Below, piece by piece: positions 32,581 through 44,472 of a stretch of 64,000 bases of DNA. Source of the stretch: Hymenobacter polaris. GTDB taxonomy: Bacteria; Bacteroidota; Bacteroidia; Cytophagales; Hymenobacteraceae. A model generated the notes under the pieces. It had not been told where the DNA came from. It saw nothing but the letters and a program-made list of their open reading frames with translations, and ran no database searches. How positions within the stretch are numbered: the first letter of the stretch is position 1; each line of letters starts with the position of its first letter. A program made the position numbers and the translations under genes. The stretch lies in assembly GCF_012927305.1 (NCBI RefSeq), contig NZ_JABBGH010000001.1, positions 806,001-870,000 of the forward strand, read 5' to 3'.

Positions 32581-33786
32581 TTACTTCTTCAGCGCGGCTT
32601 GGCGTTCTTCCATGCGCTTGGCGTCGGCCGGCCGGTTGAGGCGAGCGTAGACTTTCTGCAGCGCGTACAGGGAGCTTTGGTCATTGGGATTAATTTCCAA
32701 TGCTTTCTCGAAGTACGGCACCGAAGCTTCGAAGTACTTCTTCGCCTCGGCCTCAATCGGCTTGCCTTTGGTCTGATACGTTTTCAAGTCCATTTTACTG
32801 GCTTTAGTGAACAGCGTGGCAGCCTGATTGTAGTTATAGGTACCTAGGTTATACAAGGCATCGAAGTTCTTCGGGTCCAGGTCTACGGCCTTCTTGTAGT
32901 CGGCCATCGCAAGGTCGGTTTTCTTTTGCTTGTCGTAAATCCCCCCCCGCACGGCGTACAGGTTGGAATTATTGGGGTCGGCCAGAATCGCCTTGTTGAT
33001 TTTATCAATGGCCCCGCTGCCGCCATCCGACCCGCTACCCATCGACTGGTTCAGGTCCTGAATGAGGAAGGTTTTGTTATTGGGGTACGCAGCCAGGGCC
33101 TGCTGCAGGACTTTCTTCATGTCCGCGTCGTCTTTGGTTTGCTGGTCAATCTGCAGCAAACGCGTGTAGACGGGTACCGACTTATAGCCCATGCCCAGCA
33201 GCTGATTGTAGGTAGCTTTAGCAGCAGTTGGGTCTTGCTTGGCTTCCTGGGCGTAGGCCGTGTACAGCACCGCCGTCGTATCGGTGGGCATCAGCTGCGA
33301 GGCCAACTGGTAGCTGGCAATGGCCTTGTCAAAGTCCTGCGGGTTTTCCTTGCCACTGTTGTAGAACTTCACCCCGTCATTGAAGGCCAACCCGTAGAGG
33401 TTCTTTAGGCGGTCGGGCACCTGCTTGCCGTACTCCCCAGTAGGGCCATCCAGTTCCAAGGCTTTCTTATACGACTCCGCCGCTTTCTGCAGGGCCTCCC
33501 CGGGCTTCATGCCGGCCGTCGACTTGCTGTACAGCGCCTGAGTGCTGGGGTCGAGCACCGTGTAGTACACCTCGCCGCGCGTAAACCAGGCCTTGGCGCT
33601 CCCCTTAGTTTTTTCGTTCTCAACCGCCTGGTTGATGCTGGTTACGGCTTTATCGTACTGGCTCGGCCCGGCTTTTAAGCTTAGGATAGCATTATTAACG
33701 GCCGAATTCTGGGCTTGGACCGACGTACTCAGGCCGAGGCCAAGGGTCAGGGCACCCGCTGCCAGCTTCAGAAAGGAATGTTTCAT
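32581..33786 (-). CDS. Periplasmic tetratricopeptide-repeat protein
   Basis: The ATG at 33786 gives 401 residues starting MKHSFLKLAAGALTLGLG with a signal peptide cut near VQAQ. At least six TPR-like helix pairs are visible, for example AKAWFTRGEVYYTV, FDKAIASYQLASQLMPTD, LYAVRGGIYDKQKKTDLAMADYKKAVDLDP, FDALYNLGTYNYNQA and FEKALEINPNDQSSLYALQ. It probably serves as a scaffold in the periplasm; partners are unknown. It is framed by strong terminators, so it is a single-gene unit. Confidence 0.88.
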   Translation of the reverse strand: MKHSFLKLAAGALTLGLGLSTSVQAQNSAVNNAILSLKAGPSQYDKAVTSINQAVENEKTKGSAKAWFTRGEVYYTVLDPSTQALYSKSTAGMKPGEALQKAAESYKKALELDGPTGEYGKQVPDRLKNLYGLAFNDGVKFYNSGKENPQDFDKAIASYQLASQLMPTDTTAVLYTAYAQEAKQDPTAAKATYNQLLGMGYKSVPVYTRLLQIDQQTKDDADMKKVLQQALAAYPNNKTFLIQDLNQSMGSGSDGGSGAIDKINKAILADPNNSNLYAVRGGIYDKQKKTDLAMADYKKAVDLDPKNFDALYNLGTYNYNQAATLFTKASKMDLKTYQTKGKPIEAEAKKYFEASVPYFEKALEINPNDQSSLYALQKVYARLNRPADAKRMEERQAALKK

Positions 33787-33890
33787 TGGGAGGGAAAAGT
33801 TGGAATAAAGACAGCGCAAAGCTACACGCCGGGCGCTAACCACTATTATGCCATTTTCTACGCAAGCACTGGTAAGCTGGTTTAAAGTCA

Positions 33891-33927
33891 AAAAAAGACC
33901 GGGCCCGCTGCGCGGGCCCGGTCTTTT
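33891..33927. terminator. Terminator after gyrA
   Basis: AAAAAAGACCGGGCCCGC pairs with GCGGGCCCGGTCTTTT around a two-base loop. It lies 58 nt past the gyrA stop on the minus strand, with A/T runs on both sides. Confidence 0.88.
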
Positions 33928-33984
33928 CAGTTACAGCTAAGCCTAGGCGGCCAAGCCAAGGGGCCGGCCCTTACCAGCGGCTGG

Positions 33985-36618
<2,634 letters not shown>

Positions 36619-37007
36619 GGTAGTTAGCGGTTCGCTGGCAGCGGTTAACTGCCAGCTCGTGGGGTAAAAGAAGGCATGAAGCAGGCGGGGCGGCCCGGCA
36701 AGCCACCCGAAGTCAGCGCCCTAGGGTATACGAACTACCGCCAGCTGCCAAGCTCCGCAACTGCTTAATGCGCGCGCAAGTTACGGCAAAAAACCCACTT
36801 TTCCTAGCTTCTAGCCAACTCTCGACCCCCTATCGTCACCCCCACGACAAAAGCGACTGCCTCTCCCCTAGCCCCCTTAAACGAGCTTTTTTAGTGATAA
36901 GCTCACCCGGCAAGGAATTACCTAGCGCCCCACCCCCCTCTGGTGGAGGCAGCGGTACTAGACCGACACCCAAACCCGGCGGACCCACTTGCCTGGATGC
37001 TTGCCAC
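36619..37007. other. Gap upstream of gyrA
   Basis: About 390 bases. It holds the gyrA upstream region (CAGCGGTTAACTGCCAGC at 36640-36655 is a small hairpin; AAAAAACCC and TTTTTTAG runs at about 36787 and 36887) and the downstream side of the small lipoprotein gene. I see no convincing gene. On the minus strand TAACTTGC near 36780 is one base short of a TAnnTTTG element. Confidence 0.4.
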
Positions 37008-37265
37008 CTACTTCAGCGGCTTACTGTGGTCGCTGTCCTTGCGCTTGTTGTCGCCCTCGCGGTTTACCCTAATGCGCTCGCCAATGGCGGGGTACTGCAT
37101 CCGCCAAATGGGCCGGGCGCGGTACTTCACCCCGTTGTGGTAGTGCGCCTTACGGATGTGGCACGAGTCCATGGGGCACGTGCGGCAAGCCCCCAGCAGC
37201 AGGGCCAGCAGCGGCACCAGAAACAACGGCCGCCGGTTGGCCGCCCAAAACGCGCGCATTATCAT
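37008..37265 (-). CDS. Small lipoprotein of unknown function
   Basis: The protein has 85 residues from the ATG at 37265 (a second ATG is at 37259). Lipoprotein signal FLVPLLALLLGAC, then a Cys/His-rich stretch RTCPMDSCHIRKAHYHNGVKY and a basic tail (GDNKRKDSDHSKPL). The CPMDSCH..K.HYHNG run is conserved-looking and could bind metal. I recall similar short lipoproteins in Hymenobacter-type genomes but know no function. Confidence 0.7.
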   Translation of the reverse strand: MIMRAFWAANRRPLFLVPLLALLLGACRTCPMDSCHIRKAHYHNGVKYRARPIWRMQYPAIGERIRVNREGDNKRKDSDHSKPLK

Positions 37266-37381
37266 GGCGTAAAGATAAGCTGGCTACGGTTGGCCGCGGC
37301 TAGCTACCGGCCTGGGCAACGCCCACCGGGGGGGCCTAGGGCCAGCAGCTCCGCTACGGGTGGCAAGGGCGGCCGCCTGGC

Positions 37382-38074
37382 CTAGACCGGCTCTATTTTA
37401 CCCTGACCAAGCAGCGTGGCCACGTCCGCGCTGTCCCACTCGGCCAGAAACTGAGCCACGAAGACTTCCATAAACTGGTGGCGCTGCTGGGCCAGCTGGC
37501 GGGCGGCGGGCGTGTGCAGGCGGTCCTTAAGGTGCAACAGCTTCTCGTAGAAATGGTTGATGGTGGGCGCGGTGCTTTGCTTATAGTGTTCGAAGTCCTG
37601 GTGCGAAACGGGGGGCGTGGCGGGGTCGTGCAGGGGGCGGTCCCGGTGGCCGCCGTAGGCAAAGGCCCGGCCCACCCCGATGGCCCCGATGGCGTCGAGC
37701 CGGTCGGCGTCCTGCACCACGGCCGCCTCGGGGCTGCTCACGGGCGTTGCCACCCCTAGGCCCTTAAAGCTGACTTCGCGAATCACCTGCTCGACGCGGG
37801 CGATGGTGGCCTCGGGCACTTGCTGGCTAGTTAGCCAGGCGCGGGCAGCGCGGGGCCCCGCCTCGTAGTCACCGCCGTGAAACTTCCAGTCGGCAATGTC
37901 GTGCAGCAGCGCCGCCAGCTCCACTACCTCTGGGTCGGTGCCGGGGGTTTGGGCCCCGAGGGCCCGCGCCACCTGCCACACCCGCCGGATGTGGGGCCAG
38001 TCGTGGCCCGAGCCCTCGGCCTGAAATTTCTCTTCTACAAAAGCGGCCGTGGCGGCGATAACGGGGGAACTCAT
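37382..38074 (-). CDS. HD-domain phosphohydrolase
   Basis: The ATG at 38074 gives 230 residues (MSSPVIAATAAFVEEKF); the open frame beyond is antisense to gpsA. Metal-binding HD motif: SGHDWPHIRRV, then LAALLHDIADWKFH, and the last Asp in VVQDADRLDAIGAIGVGRAF. This order is that of the YedJ/YpgQ-like HD hydrolases, which act on nucleotides or other phosphate esters. It is divergent from gpsA with 144 nt between them. Confidence 0.88.
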   Translation of the reverse strand: MSSPVIAATAAFVEEKFQAEGSGHDWPHIRRVWQVARALGAQTPGTDPEVVELAALLHDIADWKFHGGDYEAGPRAARAWLTSQQVPEATIARVEQVIREVSFKGLGVATPVSSPEAAVVQDADRLDAIGAIGVGRAFAYGGHRDRPLHDPATPPVSHQDFEHYKQSTAPTINHFYEKLLHLKDRLHTPAARQLAQQRHQFMEVFVAQFLAEWDSADVATLLGQGKIEPV

Positions 38075-38218
38075 GCAACAGGGCAAAAAGGGAGCAGTAG
38101 GCGCCCGGCTGGCCGGGATGACGGGCGCGGGTGGCGCAAAGATGCACCTTTCCCTTCTAGCTTGCGGGCTGAATTCCCCTTGCCTTGTGCCGGGCCCCCT
38201 AGGGCCCGGTTTGCTTCT

Positions 38219-39211
38219 ATGGAAAAAATCGCCATGCTGGGCGGCGGCTCCTGGGCCACGGCCCTCACCAAAATCCTGTCCGAAAACGGCAACCGCGTGG
38301 ACTGGTGGCTGCGCGCCAAAGACGACGTGCAGCACCTGCTGCGCACCGGCCACAACCCGCGCTACCTCTCCAGCATTCTCTTCGACCGCCAGCTGGTGTT
38401 TCCCACCACTGACCTCTCGGACGCCGTAGCCGAGGCCGACTGGCTGGTGCTGGCCGTGCCGGCCGCCTTCGTGCAGCCCGTGCTCGACAAGTTGGGACGC
38501 GACGCGCTGCGCCACAAGGCGGGGGTGGTTTCGGCCATCAAGGGCATGATTCCCACCCGCAATGTGCTCGTGACCGACTACGTGCAGGAGCGCTTCCGCC
38601 TACCGGCCGCCAAGCTCGGCGTGATTGCCGGGCCCTGCCACGCCGAGGAAGTAGCTCTGGAAAAGCAGAGCTACCTCACCATCGGCTCGCCCGAGGCTGG
38701 GCTGGCCCGCGGCTTCTGCGAGCTGCTGCGCTGCCGCTACGTGCAGGCCCACCCCGCCCAGGACCTCGACGGCATTGAGTACTGCGCCGTGATGAAGAAC
38801 ATCATCGCTCTCACGGGCGGCATCGCCCACGGCCTGGGCTACGGCGACAACTTCCTGGCCGTGCTGGTGAGCAACGCCGTGCAGGAAATCGGGCGCTTCC
38901 TGCGGGCCATCTCGCCCCAGCCGCGCGATTTGTCGGCCTCGGCCTACCTGGGCGACTTGCTGGTGACGGCCTACTCGCAGTTTTCGCGCAACAGAACCTT
39001 CGGGAGCATGATTGGCCGGGGCTACTCCGTCAAGTCGGCCCAGTTGGAAATGAACATGGTGGCCGAGGGCTACTACGCCGTGAAATCCATCCACGAGCTA
39101 AACCGCCAGCTCAAGGTCAACATGCCCATTACCACGGCGGCCTACAATATCCTCTACGAGCGCATTGCCCCCGCCGTGGAGCTGGAGATACTCAAGGAGA
39201 AGCTGCGGTGA
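38219..39211 (+). CDS. gpsA: NAD(P)H-dependent glycerol-3-phosphate dehydrogenase
   Basis: Makes glycerol-3-phosphate for phospholipid synthesis. The ATG at 38219 gives 330 residues. The Rossmann motif is IAMLGGGSWATALTKIL (here GGGSWA against the common GAGSWGTA). VVSAIKGMIP, VIAGPCHAEEVA and the catalytic Lys in YCAVMKNIIALTGGIAHGLGYGDN are present. SRNRTFGSMIGRG is the C-terminal substrate loop. No operon partner is evident. Confidence 0.94.
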   Translation: MEKIAMLGGGSWATALTKILSENGNRVDWWLRAKDDVQHLLRTGHNPRYLSSILFDRQLVFPTTDLSDAVAEADWLVLAVPAAFVQPVLDKLGRDALRHKAGVVSAIKGMIPTRNVLVTDYVQERFRLPAAKLGVIAGPCHAEEVALEKQSYLTIGSPEAGLARGFCELLRCRYVQAHPAQDLDGIEYCAVMKNIIALTGGIAHGLGYGDNFLAVLVSNAVQEIGRFLRAISPQPRDLSASAYLGDLLVTAYSQFSRNRTFGSMIGRGYSVKSAQLEMNMVAEGYYAVKSIHELNRQLKVNMPITTAAYNILYERIAPAVELEILKEKLR

Positions 39212-39261
39212 GGAGACGCTCACCGCAAGCAACTATGTGAGCAGCCGCACCTACGTAACGC

Positions 39262-39762
39262 ATGGTTATTCTACTTGATTTAGACGGGGTTTTAATTACT
39301 ACGCCGTCTTGGCGAGCAGTAGAAAGCGAACCTGATGGTTTCTTTCGGTTTAATGCGCAGGCCACTGCCAACCTGACTACTATCCTCGCCGCTACCAACG
39401 CCGCCGTAGTTCTGACGACTTCGCACCGTATCAACTTCTCATTGTCGCAATGGACTGCCTTTTTTAATACGCGGGGTCTAGTTCCTGCTGCCATTACCAA
39501 GGTGAATGACCAAACAACGTTACCCGCGCCGGGCTCGCGCGCCAGTGAGATTACCGCGTGGGTAGCGCGGCCTGGCAACCCGACTAACTATGTGGTTCTC
39601 GATGACGACCCTTCCCTACACGGTTTGCCATTAGCTATTAAAAACCGCTGCGTTTTTACAAAACCTTTAATTGGCTTAGATACCGTCGCTACTCAACAGG
39701 TACTACATATTTTGCGCAGTAGTGCTCCCCCCTTGTCCCAATGTAGCAGTTTATCTGGTTAG
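39262..39762 (+). CDS. HAD-like protein of the Swiss-army-knife RNA-repair type
   Basis: The protein has 166 residues. ILLDLDGVLITTPSW carries the nucleophile and acid Asp of HAD enzymes; VVLTTSHRIN is motif II and YVVLDDDPSLHG motif IV. The pattern LDLDGVL...W is that of the HAD family named for Swiss-army-knife RNA-repair fusions; here it stands alone. Codon use and GC (many A/T-ending codons) differ sharply from gpsA, pointing to recent transfer. Substrate unknown. Confidence 0.78.
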   Translation: MVILLDLDGVLITTPSWRAVESEPDGFFRFNAQATANLTTILAATNAAVVLTTSHRINFSLSQWTAFFNTRGLVPAAITKVNDQTTLPAPGSRASEITAWVARPGNPTNYVVLDDDPSLHGLPLAIKNRCVFTKPLIGLDTVATQQVLHILRSSAPPLSQCSSLSG

Positions 39763-39910
39763 AGGTAAAAGGGTGGCGCTTACCCCCACCCTTCTCGAAG
39801 CCTGGCGATTAGACGCAAGGATGCGTCTCTACACCCAGCCGTACACTGACTCTGAAAGCACTGTAGTTTCTCAGGCTGCGTTTTCCGTTCGCCCCCTTTA
39901 GTAGTGCCCT
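39763..39910. other. Gap with a short hairpin repeat
   Basis: AGACGCAAGGATGCGTCT (about 39812-39829) is a small inverted repeat in a TTAGACGC...TCTACA context that resembles dispersed repeats in related genomes. No gene is visible. Confidence 0.35.
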
Positions 39911-40334
39911 ATGCCCACCTGGCTGCCCCTAGCCCTGCTCACAGCCCTGTGCCTGGCGGGGTATAATTTCTTTATCAAGCTCGCGGCCCAGCACCGGCCG
40001 TGGGCGCCGTGGTGCTGCAGCTAGTGGCGGCGACCTTGGGGGCCCTGTGGCTGCTGCGCCTCCGGCTGCAGGGGTAGCCGCTGCCCGTTACCGGCCGGGG
40101 CCTGGGGCTGGCGGCCCTGGCCGGGCTGGCCGTGGGCCTGGCCGAGCTACTAACCTTTGCCGTGTTCCGGCGCGGGGTGCCGGCCGCCGTGGGCACCCCC
40201 ATTATCGTGGGCGGCTCGGTCTTGCTCACGGCCGGGCTGGGCTGGTAGTACTGCGCGAAAGCCTGACGCTCACCCAGGCGGCCGGCCTGGGGCTGGTAGT
40301 AGCCGGCATTGCGCTGCTGGCGCGGGGGCACTAG
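39911..40334 (+). pseudogene. Decayed EamA/DMT-type transporter gene
   Basis: Reading in three successive frames restores a small membrane protein of about 140 residues: MPTWLPLALLTALCLAGYNFF, then GAVVLQLVAATLGALWLLRL, then LAGLAVGLAELLTFAVFRRG..GTPIIVGGSVLL, then LTLTQAAGLGLVVAGIALLA. These are the helices of a single-domain EamA-like transporter (four to five spans). The gene is broken by a frameshift near 40000, an in-frame TAG at 40075-40077 and a second frameshift near 40240. It lies next to the transferred HAD gene. Confidence 0.75.
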
Positions 40335-40400
40335 CCCCTAGGGTAGGTCAGTGCCACCTTTTTAGCCCTAAGCAAGTGCCAGAAGAAGGCAGTAAGCTAC

Positions 40401-42197
40401 CTAGGGCCGGTGGGTGGCTACGGGCAGGATAAACACGCGCTGCCCGGCCTGAAAAAGCAGGGGCGCGCCGGGGGCCTGGGGCAAGTAAGGCAGCGCCTGC
40501 ACCTCCCCCACCGGGCCGGGTCGCCCGACGGGCAGCGGCGCCGCTACCTCCACCAGCGGCAGCCGGGGCTGGCCGGCGGCCAGCGCGTAGTGGTGCCACA
40601 CCAGCAGCCAGCCACCCGGCAGCACCCAGATGCGGCGCAGCGGCTCCCCCCGCAGCCAAGCGTAGGCCTGGCGCAGGGCCGCCGCCTCCGCCCGGCGCTC
40701 GGCGAGGATGCGCTGCTCGCGGTAGAGGCGGTAGCCCCCGTAGAGCAGCACCAGGCTGGCCGCCAGCGGCAGCGCCCCCCGGCGGCCCGCGCAGAGTAGT
40801 TTCCACCTCGCCATAAGGGGTGCCCCGTGCAGCCACGCCGCCTGGCCCAGCAGCGCCAGCAGCAGGAAAAAGGCCAGCAGCACCGCCAGCAGCGTGCGCG
40901 CCGGCGGGTACACGTGCTGCAGTAAAGCTAGCGGCAGCCACCCTACCAGCTGCCCGTACAGCAGCCAGCCCAGCTGCCGGCTGGGCACGGGCAGCCGCCG
41001 GGCAAGCCAGAGCCCTAGGGGCGTCCCCAGGGTCAAAGCCAGCCAGGCCAGCGCGCTCCAGCCCGGCCGGCCCAGCAGCTCGGTAGCCGTGCCGGTGAGG
41101 AAGGGGCCGATGGTAGCCCAGTAGCGCGGGCCCGGCGTGTGGGCCACGTAGGGGTTGGCCAGCAGCGCCGGCCAGCCCGACACCGCCCCCACGGGCGCGT
41201 AGAGCAGCGCCGCCCCCACGCCCACCACCGCGCTGGCCCCGGCCAGGTGCAGCAGCCGCCAGCGCCGACGCCGGTCGGCCTGGCTGGCCAGGGCTCCCAG
41301 CAAGCCCGCGCCCAGGGCCGCCACTACGTAGAGGTGACTGGGCACGGCGTAGAGCCCGGCCAGGGCACTGCCGCAAAACACCGCCCACGCCAGCCGCCGC
41401 TGCGGGCCCGCTACCGACCTAGACGCGGGTGCCGCCAGCACTAGCGCCGCCCCCAGCCCCGCCCAGGTTGCCAGCAGGGCCCAGGCGTAGCCGCGCCCGG
41501 CCACGGCGTAAAACACCGGCAGCGGCGACAGCCAAAACAGCCCCAGCCCCAGCAGCACTGCCGCCGGGCGCAGGTAGCGCAGCAGCCCGGCCGCTACCAG
41601 CGGCAGCGCCAGCAGCCCCCCTAGGGTGGGCAGCAGGCGCAAAGCCAGCGCCGGCGCGGCCTGGGGCAGCGCACCGTGCACCGCCCCGGCCAGCAGATTG
41701 GCCAGCAGGTGGTTGTTGGGGTAGGCGTACACGCTGGCCGTGACGGCCGGGCCGGGCAGCACGCTGTAGTCGTAGGAGGCCAGCTCGTCCAGGTTGAGCG
41801 GGTACCACCCGGCGTAGTAGAGGCGGGCCAGCGCCACTACCCCTAGCAGGCCGCCCAGCCAGGCGCGCGCACCAAGCGCGAGCTGCCGCCACGGCTGCCA
41901 CAGCGCCCGCCAGCTGGCCCGCAGCGCCCGGCGCACGCCCCGCCGCGGTGCGGGCCGGGCGCTGCGGGCCAGGATTAGGAATAGCCCAGCTGCCAGGGCC
42001 ACCCCGCCCAGCCCCAGGCGCAAAGCCAGCAGCCGCGGCGGCGCCAGGGCCAACGGCGCCAGCGGGCGACTCGGGCCGGTGGCCAGCTCGGCCAGGCGCT
42101 GCGCCAGGTGCCCGTAGGTGGTTAGGCTGAAAAGCAGCCCCAGGGCACCGGCCAGTGCCAGCGCCAGCCACGCCCCCAGCCGGCCAATGAAACGCAT
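40401..42197 (-). CDS. Polytopic membrane protein, GT-C (ArnT/PMT-like) glycosyltransferase candidate
   Basis: The protein has 598 residues and about a dozen hydrophobic segments through residue 500, then a soluble C-terminal part. The first large loop reads YYAGWYPLNLDELASYDYS with Asp137-Glu138, which is the position of the DE/DD metal motif in GT-C enzymes of the ArnT/PMT group. YAYPNNHLLANLL and YAVAGRGYAWALL are further loop motifs of that group. It would use a polyprenyl-phosphate sugar, but the acceptor is unknown. A plain membrane protein of unknown function cannot be excluded. Composition is extremely Leu/Ala-rich. Confidence 0.7.
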   Translation of the reverse strand: MRFIGRLGAWLALALAGALGLLFSLTTYGHLAQRLAELATGPSRPLAPLALAPPRLLALRLGLGGVALAAGLFLILARSARPAPRRGVRRALRASWRALWQPWRQLALGARAWLGGLLGVVALARLYYAGWYPLNLDELASYDYSVLPGPAVTASVYAYPNNHLLANLLAGAVHGALPQAAPALALRLLPTLGGLLALPLVAAGLLRYLRPAAVLLGLGLFWLSPLPVFYAVAGRGYAWALLATWAGLGAALVLAAPASRSVAGPQRRLAWAVFCGSALAGLYAVPSHLYVVAALGAGLLGALASQADRRRRWRLLHLAGASAVVGVGAALLYAPVGAVSGWPALLANPYVAHTPGPRYWATIGPFLTGTATELLGRPGWSALAWLALTLGTPLGLWLARRLPVPSRQLGWLLYGQLVGWLPLALLQHVYPPARTLLAVLLAFFLLLALLGQAAWLHGAPLMARWKLLCAGRRGALPLAASLVLLYGGYRLYREQRILAERRAEAAALRQAYAWLRGEPLRRIWVLPGGWLLVWHHYALAAGQPRLPLVEVAAPLPVGRPGPVGEVQALPYLPQAPGAPLLFQAGQRVFILPVATHRP

Positions 42198-42297
42198 ACG
42201 AATGGTTGAGAATACCCTAGGAACGCCCGCCGGGCGCCGGGCCGCGGGTGAGCATAAGAGATAAGAGAAGCGAAAGCAAGCTGCCTGGCCGCCGAAA

Positions 42298-42924
42298 TTA
42301 GGGGTGAGCGTTGGGGTGGGTAGTATCGCCAGTAGCAGGGTCGTCAGGGTCGGAGAAATACCCTAGGGCCACCAGCCCGGCCCACACGCGGTGCGTGGGC
42401 AGGCCCATCACGGTGAAGTACGAGCCCTCGAGCCGCTCGATGCCCACCAGCCCCAGCCAGTCCTGCGCGCCGTAGGCCCCGGCCTTGTCCAGGGGCTGGT
42501 AGCGGGCCACGTAGTGCGCTATCTCGGCGGTGCTCAGGGCGCGGAAGTGCACGGTGGTTTCGTCGGCAAACACCAGCGGCGCCCGCCCGTCGCCGGGCAG
42601 CAGGCACACGCCGGTGTACACCTGGTGGGCCCGGCCCTGCAGGCGACCCAGCATGGCGCGGGCCTCGGCGGCATCGGCCGGCTTATTGAGCACCTCCTCG
42701 CCCAGGCACACGATGGTATCGGCCGTGAGCAGCAGCTCGTCCGGCGCCAAGTCGGGGCGATAGGCTTTAGCCTTGCGCCGGGCCAGGTACTCGGCAATGG
42801 CGGCGCGGCGCAGCTGGGGCGGGTAGCTTTCGTCCACCTCGCGCAGGCGTAACTCGTAGGGCAAGCCCATATCGGTGAGCAGCTGGCGGCGGCGGGGCGA
42901 GCCCGAGGCAAGAACTAAGCGCAT
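42298..42924 (-). CDS. maf: Maf-family nucleoside triphosphate pyrophosphatase
   Basis: House-cleaning enzyme that hydrolyses dTTP/UTP or modified nucleotides to monophosphates. The ATG at 42924 gives 208 residues (MRLVLASGSPRRRQLL, the SxSPRR signature). LLTADTIVCLGEEVLNKP carries the catalytic Asp; HQVYTGVCLLP and YQPLDKAGAYGAQDWLG are family motifs. The AYGAQ.W..LVGIE form fits the YhdE-type dTTP/UTPase group. A Pro/Asp/His-rich tail extends beyond the usual end. Confidence 0.93.
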   Translation of the reverse strand: MRLVLASGSPRRRQLLTDMGLPYELRLREVDESYPPQLRRAAIAEYLARRKAKAYRPDLAPDELLLTADTIVCLGEEVLNKPADAAEARAMLGRLQGRAHQVYTGVCLLPGDGRAPLVFADETTVHFRALSTAEIAHYVARYQPLDKAGAYGAQDWLGLVGIERLEGSYFTVMGLPTHRVWAGLVALGYFSDPDDPATGDTTHPNAHP

Positions 42925-43079
42925 CAGTAAAATAAGTAAGAGCGTCGTGGCTTCTGGGCAAGTGGGGGTGGCTGGGGCGGGCTTACCCGTTTCGGCCACC
43001 AAGAGCCATAGGGCTCCATGCAACCGCTACCTGTTTGGACGGCCAGTTACCCCTAAGGCCGGGCCGCCAGGCGAAAGCG

Positions 43080-44423
43080 CTAGCCGGGGGCCGGCCAGAA
43101 CACCGAGTCGAACACCGACTGGTCGGCGGCCGTTTCCTCGTCGGCCACGCTGGAAAAGAGCAGGCCCCCGAGCACCTTGGGGTAGAAAAAGGTGGACTTG
43201 GGCGGCATCACGGCGCCCGAGTGGCAGACGGCTTCCACCTCGGCCATCGTGACTTCCTGGGTGAGGAAGGCCGCCGCGGCCTCGCCCTGGTCTACCTGGC
43301 GCAGGGCCTCGGCCAGGCCGCGCACGTAGGCCACGCCCGGCCAGGCGCGCTGCCTAGGGCCCAGCACCCCGATTACCCGCTCGAACACGAAGTAGTGCAG
43401 GCGCGTGAGGTCGAGGGCGCGCACGGCGGCGGGCATGGGCCAGCTTACTTGGTCGAGCAGCTCGGGGCGCAGGCGCAGCTTGTAGGCCGCCCCGCCCGGC
43501 AAGTACAGCCCGAAGGCCCCCGGCTTGCCGGCCAGCAGCTCGGGCAGGTCCTGCGCCTCGGCCTGGGGCCGCACCACGAAGTACTCGGCCAGGCGCGCCA
43601 GCAGCGTCTCGCTGGTCCAGCCCGCCGGCAGGGCGCGCAGCAAGCGGTGGGTGGGCAAGATGCGCAAGTCGTCGCTGGCCGCGTTGGTGAGGTACATCAG
43701 ATGGTAGTGCCAGGGCTCGTGGCCGGTGGCGGCCCCCAGGGCCAGCTGCCGCGCCTGGCGGTAAGCCACCGAGGCCTCGTAGCGGTGGTGCCCGTCGGCC
43801 AGAATGACCGGCTGGGCGGCCAGCACCGCCTGAAACTGGCGGATGGCGGCCACGTCCTGCACCACGGCCAGCACGTCGCGCGCGCCCTGGTAGTCCTCCT
43901 CGGTCTGGCAGAGCGGGTCCTGCATGGCCTCGTCCATGAGGGCTTCCAGCGCAAAGCTGTCGTCGCGGTAGAGGCCGTGAGTGGCGCTGGTTTGCAGGCG
44001 CAGGGAAGCCAGCAGCTCGGCCCGGTCGCTGACGGCGGCGGGCAGCGTGTTTTCGTGGCGCAGCACCTGCCCTTCCGCCCAGGGCGTGGCCCGGATGTGG
44101 CACATAAAGCCCTTGCGGCAGCGCTCGCGGGTTTCGCCCGGCAGCCGGAAGTACTGGTAATACACGTAGATGCCCGGCAGCTCATCTTGCCGCAGCACGC
44201 CCTCGGCTTGCCAGGCAGCCCAGCGCCGGGCCGCCGCCGGGGCGGGCGCCAGGCCGTCTTCGGCCTGCGGCACCGAGAGGTGAATGGAGTTGAGCGGTTG
44301 CCGGTAGAGCGCCGCCCGCTGCCGAGCGCTCACCACGTCGAATAAGGGCGAGGTCACTTCCTCTAGTTGGGCACTCAGGGCGGGGTTGTAGCGCCAGCCG
44401 CGCAGGGGTTGAATATCAGCCAA
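43080..44423 (-). CDS. DUF1015 family protein
   Basis: The protein has 447 residues. IQPLRGWRYNP at the start, LFDVVSARQRAALYRQPLNSIHL and VILADGHHRYEASVAYR in the middle (the DGHHRY motif) define the DUF1015 family. Members are widespread and often near serC/serA-type genes, but no reaction is firmly known to me. None of those genes is here. The next gene on the same strand is maf, 155 nt downstream. Confidence 0.85.
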   Translation of the reverse strand: MADIQPLRGWRYNPALSAQLEEVTSPLFDVVSARQRAALYRQPLNSIHLSVPQAEDGLAPAPAAARRWAAWQAEGVLRQDELPGIYVYYQYFRLPGETRERCRKGFMCHIRATPWAEGQVLRHENTLPAAVSDRAELLASLRLQTSATHGLYRDDSFALEALMDEAMQDPLCQTEEDYQGARDVLAVVQDVAAIRQFQAVLAAQPVILADGHHRYEASVAYRQARQLALGAATGHEPWHYHLMYLTNAASDDLRILPTHRLLRALPAGWTSETLLARLAEYFVVRPQAEAQDLPELLAGKPGAFGLYLPGGAAYKLRLRPELLDQVSWPMPAAVRALDLTRLHYFVFERVIGVLGPRQRAWPGVAYVRGLAEALRQVDQGEAAAAFLTQEVTMAEVEAVCHSGAVMPPKSTFFYPKVLGGLLFSSVADEETAADQSVFDSVFWPAPG

Positions 44424-44472
44424 AACAGGTTGCTCGCACCGTTAAGTAGTACTTGTTAACGTTTACCTGGCC

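Noticed and set aside
36768..37385. 205-codon open frame on the plus strand
   Set aside because: Low-complexity and Pro/Arg-rich with no motif; it overlaps the minus-strand small lipoprotein, which has a good signal sequence.
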